From assembly GCA_029550865.1 (NCBI GenBank), contig JAKPGM010000004.1:1-50123 (forward strand): a stretch of DNA of 50,123 bases, given 5' to 3'. The stretch comes from Bacteroidota bacterium. Lineage in GTDB: Bacteria; Bacteroidota; Bacteroidia; Bacteroidales; DTGW01. Of the stretch, positions 48,561 through 50,123 are shown piece after piece. The number at the start of each line of letters is the position of its first letter. The first letter of the stretch is position 1. The notes under the pieces were generated by a model. That model made no database searches, was not told the origin of the DNA, and saw only the letters and a program-made list of their open reading frames with translations. Made by a program: the position numbers and the translations under genes.

Positions 48561-48701
48561 TTTTTTTATTTTACAGAAACAAATTTACACAACCCAAGTC
48601 AGCACGTCGGGGTTGTAGTTGGTTTGTATCAAGTTCGTTTTGTTTTTAACTAAAAGAACACAGAGATATTATTTCACGCAAAGAGCGCAAAGAATATTTG
48701 T

Positions 48702-49330
48702 CACGCAAAGCACGCAGACAGGTTAAAACTTTGCTATCCTTTGCAAAAAAACTTTGCGTCCTTTGCGTGAGAACATTTCCCTTTTCACCCAAAGTGCACA
48801 AAGAATATTTGTCACGCAAAGCACGCAGACAGATTAAAACTTTGCTATCCTTTGCAAAAAAACTTTGCGTCCTCTTGCGTGAAACCATTTCCCTTTTCGC
48901 CCAAAGTGCGCAAAGAATATTTGTCACGCAAAGCACGCAGACAGGTTAAAACTTTGCTATCCTTTGCAAAAAAACTTTGCGTCCTTTGCGTGAGACCATT
49001 TCCCTTTTCACCCAAAGAGCGCAAAGAACATTTGTCACGCAAAGCACGCAGACAAGTTAAAACTTTGCGAACCTTTGCGAACCAACTTTGCGTCCTTTGC
49101 GTGAAACCATTTCCCTTTTCACCCAAAGAGCACAAAGAACATTTATCACGCAAAGCACGCAGACAGGTTAAAACTTTGCTATCCTTTGCAAAAAAACTTT
49201 GCGTCCCCTGCGTGAAACCATTTCCCTTTTCGCCCAAAGTGCGCAAAGAATATTTGTCACGCAAAGCACGCAGACAGGTTAAAACTTTGCTATCCTTTAC
49301 TAACAAGCTCAGCGGCCTTTGTATGAGACC
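48702..49330. repeat. tandem array of 111-bp hairpin-forming units
   Basis: Units start at 48702, 48813, 48925, 49036, 49147 and 49258, with a period of 111 bases (112 once); a partial unit precedes them and the last decays after ~70 bases. Each begins TCACGCAAAGCACGCAGAC and, about 60 bases later, has the near complement CTTTGCGTCCTTTGCGTGA, so a unit can fold into a 16-bp imperfect stem. The spacers between hairpins are also nearly identical between units, and the short motif GCAAAG recurs many times. The array ends where the GxxExxY gene ends, on the opposite coordinate side of that gene's stop codon. Confidence 0.9.
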
Positions 49331-49331
49331 A

Positions 49332-49709
49332 TTAAAGGTTGTTGACAATCCTGTGTATCCCATCTTTTAATCGGATTGTGTTGAAATTTATCAACAAAGC
49401 CAACTTTTTCTGAGATAATTTCAAATAGGTTAAAGTTTGAGCAAAATGAACCGGAGCAAGATTTTCAACCGATTTAATTTCAACTATTACTAAGTTATTA
49501 ACCAGAATATCAATCCGATACCCAACATCTTGTTTTACTTCTTTATACACTAATGGCATTGGCACCTGAGTTTTTACATCGAAACCCAATTCTTTTAAAT
49601 CATAGGCGAGTGCATTTTCATAAACCGACTCAAGTAGCCCTGGGCCTAAAGTTTCATGCAATTCCAATGCTGCGCCAATTATTTTATAAGAAATTTCATT
49701 TTCATTCAT
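49332..49709 (-). CDS. GxxExxY protein (PD-(D/E)XK-like domain)
   Basis: 125 residues, the typical length of the GxxExxY family. The naming motif is present as GLLESVYENAL, preceded by ISYKIIGAALELHETLGPG. The conserved core VGYRIDILVNNLVIVEIKSVE carries a D...E-x-K arrangement like a PD-(D/E)XK nuclease site, and the family ends in a LINFN segment as here. The molecular function is not known, though a nuclease-like fold is assumed. The gene overlaps the 102-residue ORF upstream by 8 bases. Its 3' end abuts a hairpin repeat array. Confidence 0.88.
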   Translation of the reverse strand: MNENEISYKIIGAALELHETLGPGLLESVYENALAYDLKELGFDVKTQVPMPLVYKEVKQDVGYRIDILVNNLVIVEIKSVENLAPVHFAQTLTYLKLSQKKLALLINFNTIRLKDGIHRIVNNL

Positions 49710-50010
49710 TTTCGCCCAATTTTAAAAAATGAATTAGCGGATAATCTTTTACAGGCTCATCAATGGCTGCTACATTACCTTCGTCATTGAATAAAGAAAG
49801 CTGGTAAGTTTTCTCCACCAAAAATATAAACATATAATCTCTGCGTTTCAGCATAAATCCGTTTACGGCACTCCATTTAGAAAAGATAATTGGTTTTTTG
49901 GTAACAGGGTTGGTGAAGTCTAAGGCATCGCCCCAAATGATATTTCTGCTCAAAAGAAACTTAACACTTCTTCTGCACTCGTGGTAGTATAAAAAAGATT
50001 GTGTAAACAC
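49702..50010 (-). CDS. hypothetical protein upstream of the GxxExxY gene
   Basis: 102 residues from a GTG start; an internal ATG at 49854 would give a 50-residue product. No family was recognised. The sequence mixes a hydrophobic stretch (YMFIFLVEKTYQLSLF) with acidic tail residues (DEPVKDYPLIHFLKLGENE). There is no -7 box before it, and a strong palindrome sits 19 bases upstream, so it may be the surviving 3' part of a longer gene. The 8-base overlap with the next gene argues that it is, or was, translated. Confidence 0.45.
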   Translation of the reverse strand: MFTQSFLYYHECRRSVKFLLSRNIIWGDALDFTNPVTKKPIIFSKWSAVNGFMLKRRDYMFIFLVEKTYQLSLFNDEGNVAAIDEPVKDYPLIHFLKLGENE

Positions 50011-50028
50011 TCATAATTAGGCAATCAT

Positions 50029-50093
50029 ATAATGCTGCCCTGCGAAATGAAGCGCAGGCGTAGCCGGAGCGAAATGTAGCAGGGCAGCATTAT
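50029..50093. repeat. perfect 15-bp inverted repeat (palindromic element)
   Basis: ATAATGCTGCCCTGC and GCAGGGCAGCATTAT pair perfectly around a 35-base loop that contains GCGAAATG twice. It is much more GC-rich than its surroundings. It lies between the minus-strand small ORF and a probable plus-strand gene beginning at the window's right edge. Confidence 0.88.
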
Positions 50094-50098
50094 CTTTG
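50091..50098 (+). promoter_or_regulatory. -7 promoter box TATCTTTG overlapping the palindrome
   Basis: Exact TAnnTTTG match whose first three bases are the end of the inverted repeat. An ATG occupies the last three bases of the window (50121-50123), 22 bases later, and probably starts the next gene. If the palindrome folds or binds a protein it would mask this promoter. Confidence 0.5.
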
Positions 50099-50123
50099 TA
50101 ATAATTTAAAAACTAATATTATG

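Larger units (their letters stand above)
48084..48701. other. 618-bp intergenic region with two hairpins
   Basis: Besides the promoter at 48107-48114 it holds an 8-bp perfect hairpin (TATCCTAC / GTAGGATA, 48264-48285) and a larger inverted repeat (48495-48560). From ~48660 it runs into a partial first unit of the 111-bp array. No gene was recognised. Confidence 0.5.

Noticed and set aside
48702-49330. CRISPR array
   Set aside because: The period is 111 bases and the segments between the hairpins are nearly identical between units, not unique spacers. No cas genes are present.
48646-49370. Open frames of up to 172 residues on both strands of the 111-bp array
   Set aside because: 111 is a multiple of 3, so one open frame in a unit stays open through all units. 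The products are simple repeats (SRKARRQVKTLLSFAKKLC) on both strands, with no start or family evidence.
50029-50093. Integron attC site or tRNA gene
   Set aside because: No integrase-site core (GTTRRRY/RYYYAAC) and no cloverleaf; only a simple perfect palindrome is present.

Overview
The window looks like chromosomal DNA of a member of Bacteroidota, probably a Bacteroidales/Marinilabiliales-type organism. The signs are a type IX secretion (T9SS) sorting domain, two TonB-dependent receptor plus DUF4249 lipoprotein pairs, DUF4199, DUF4293 and DUF2807 proteins, and many Bacteroidota-type -7 promoter boxes (TAnnTTTG). No plasmid or phage backbone is visible. The assignment rests on recognising families by eye; no database was searched.

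Layout. 1-5552: the N-terminal 1850 or so residues of a giant secreted protein (minus strand, running off the left edge) with near-identical 86-residue HYR repeats. 6018-8437: a free-standing ATP-cone protein tail-to-tail with an unknown secreted protein. 9346-17118: a 2590-residue T9SS surface protein (beta-helix, Ig-like, PKD and HYR-like domains). 17535-19900: an AT-rich type II restriction-modification pair (DNA methyltransferase with N-terminal HTH, and a TdeIII-family endonuclease). 19957-35740: mostly housekeeping genes (GH31 glucosidase, mazG, metallophosphoesterase, DUF4293, a three-gene biotin-dependent acyl-CoA carboxylase, yaaA, macro domain, pheT, SRP RNA, DUF4199, glycosyltransferase 2, ychF). 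36470-39744: a TonB-dependent receptor broken by one in-frame TAG, followed by its DUF4249 lipoprotein. 39816-43766: polysaccharide deacetylase, a tiny Cys/Lys-rich secreted protein, a DUF2807 protein, a YD-repeat-like protein and ribF. 43985-48083: a minus-strand surface operon (small lipoprotein, beta-barrel protein, TonB receptor, DUF4249 protein). 48495-50123: an accessory segment with a hairpin-forming 111-bp tandem repeat array abutting a GxxExxY (PD-(D/E)XK-like) gene, a small unknown ORF, and a strong palindrome at the right edge.

The most unusual material is non-coding. A family of ~135-bp intergenic repeats has four copies (8615-8742 minus; 17282-17419, 35898-36035 and 36036-36170 plus), each just upstream of a co-oriented surface or accessory gene; two of them flank the giant T9SS protein gene in opposite orientations. 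The 111-bp array (48702-49330) can fold into a hairpin in nearly every unit and ends at the 3' end of the GxxExxY gene. Several gene starts can be corrected because a -7 box lies inside or after the longest-ORF start (8437, 25028, 36470, 39816, 40522).
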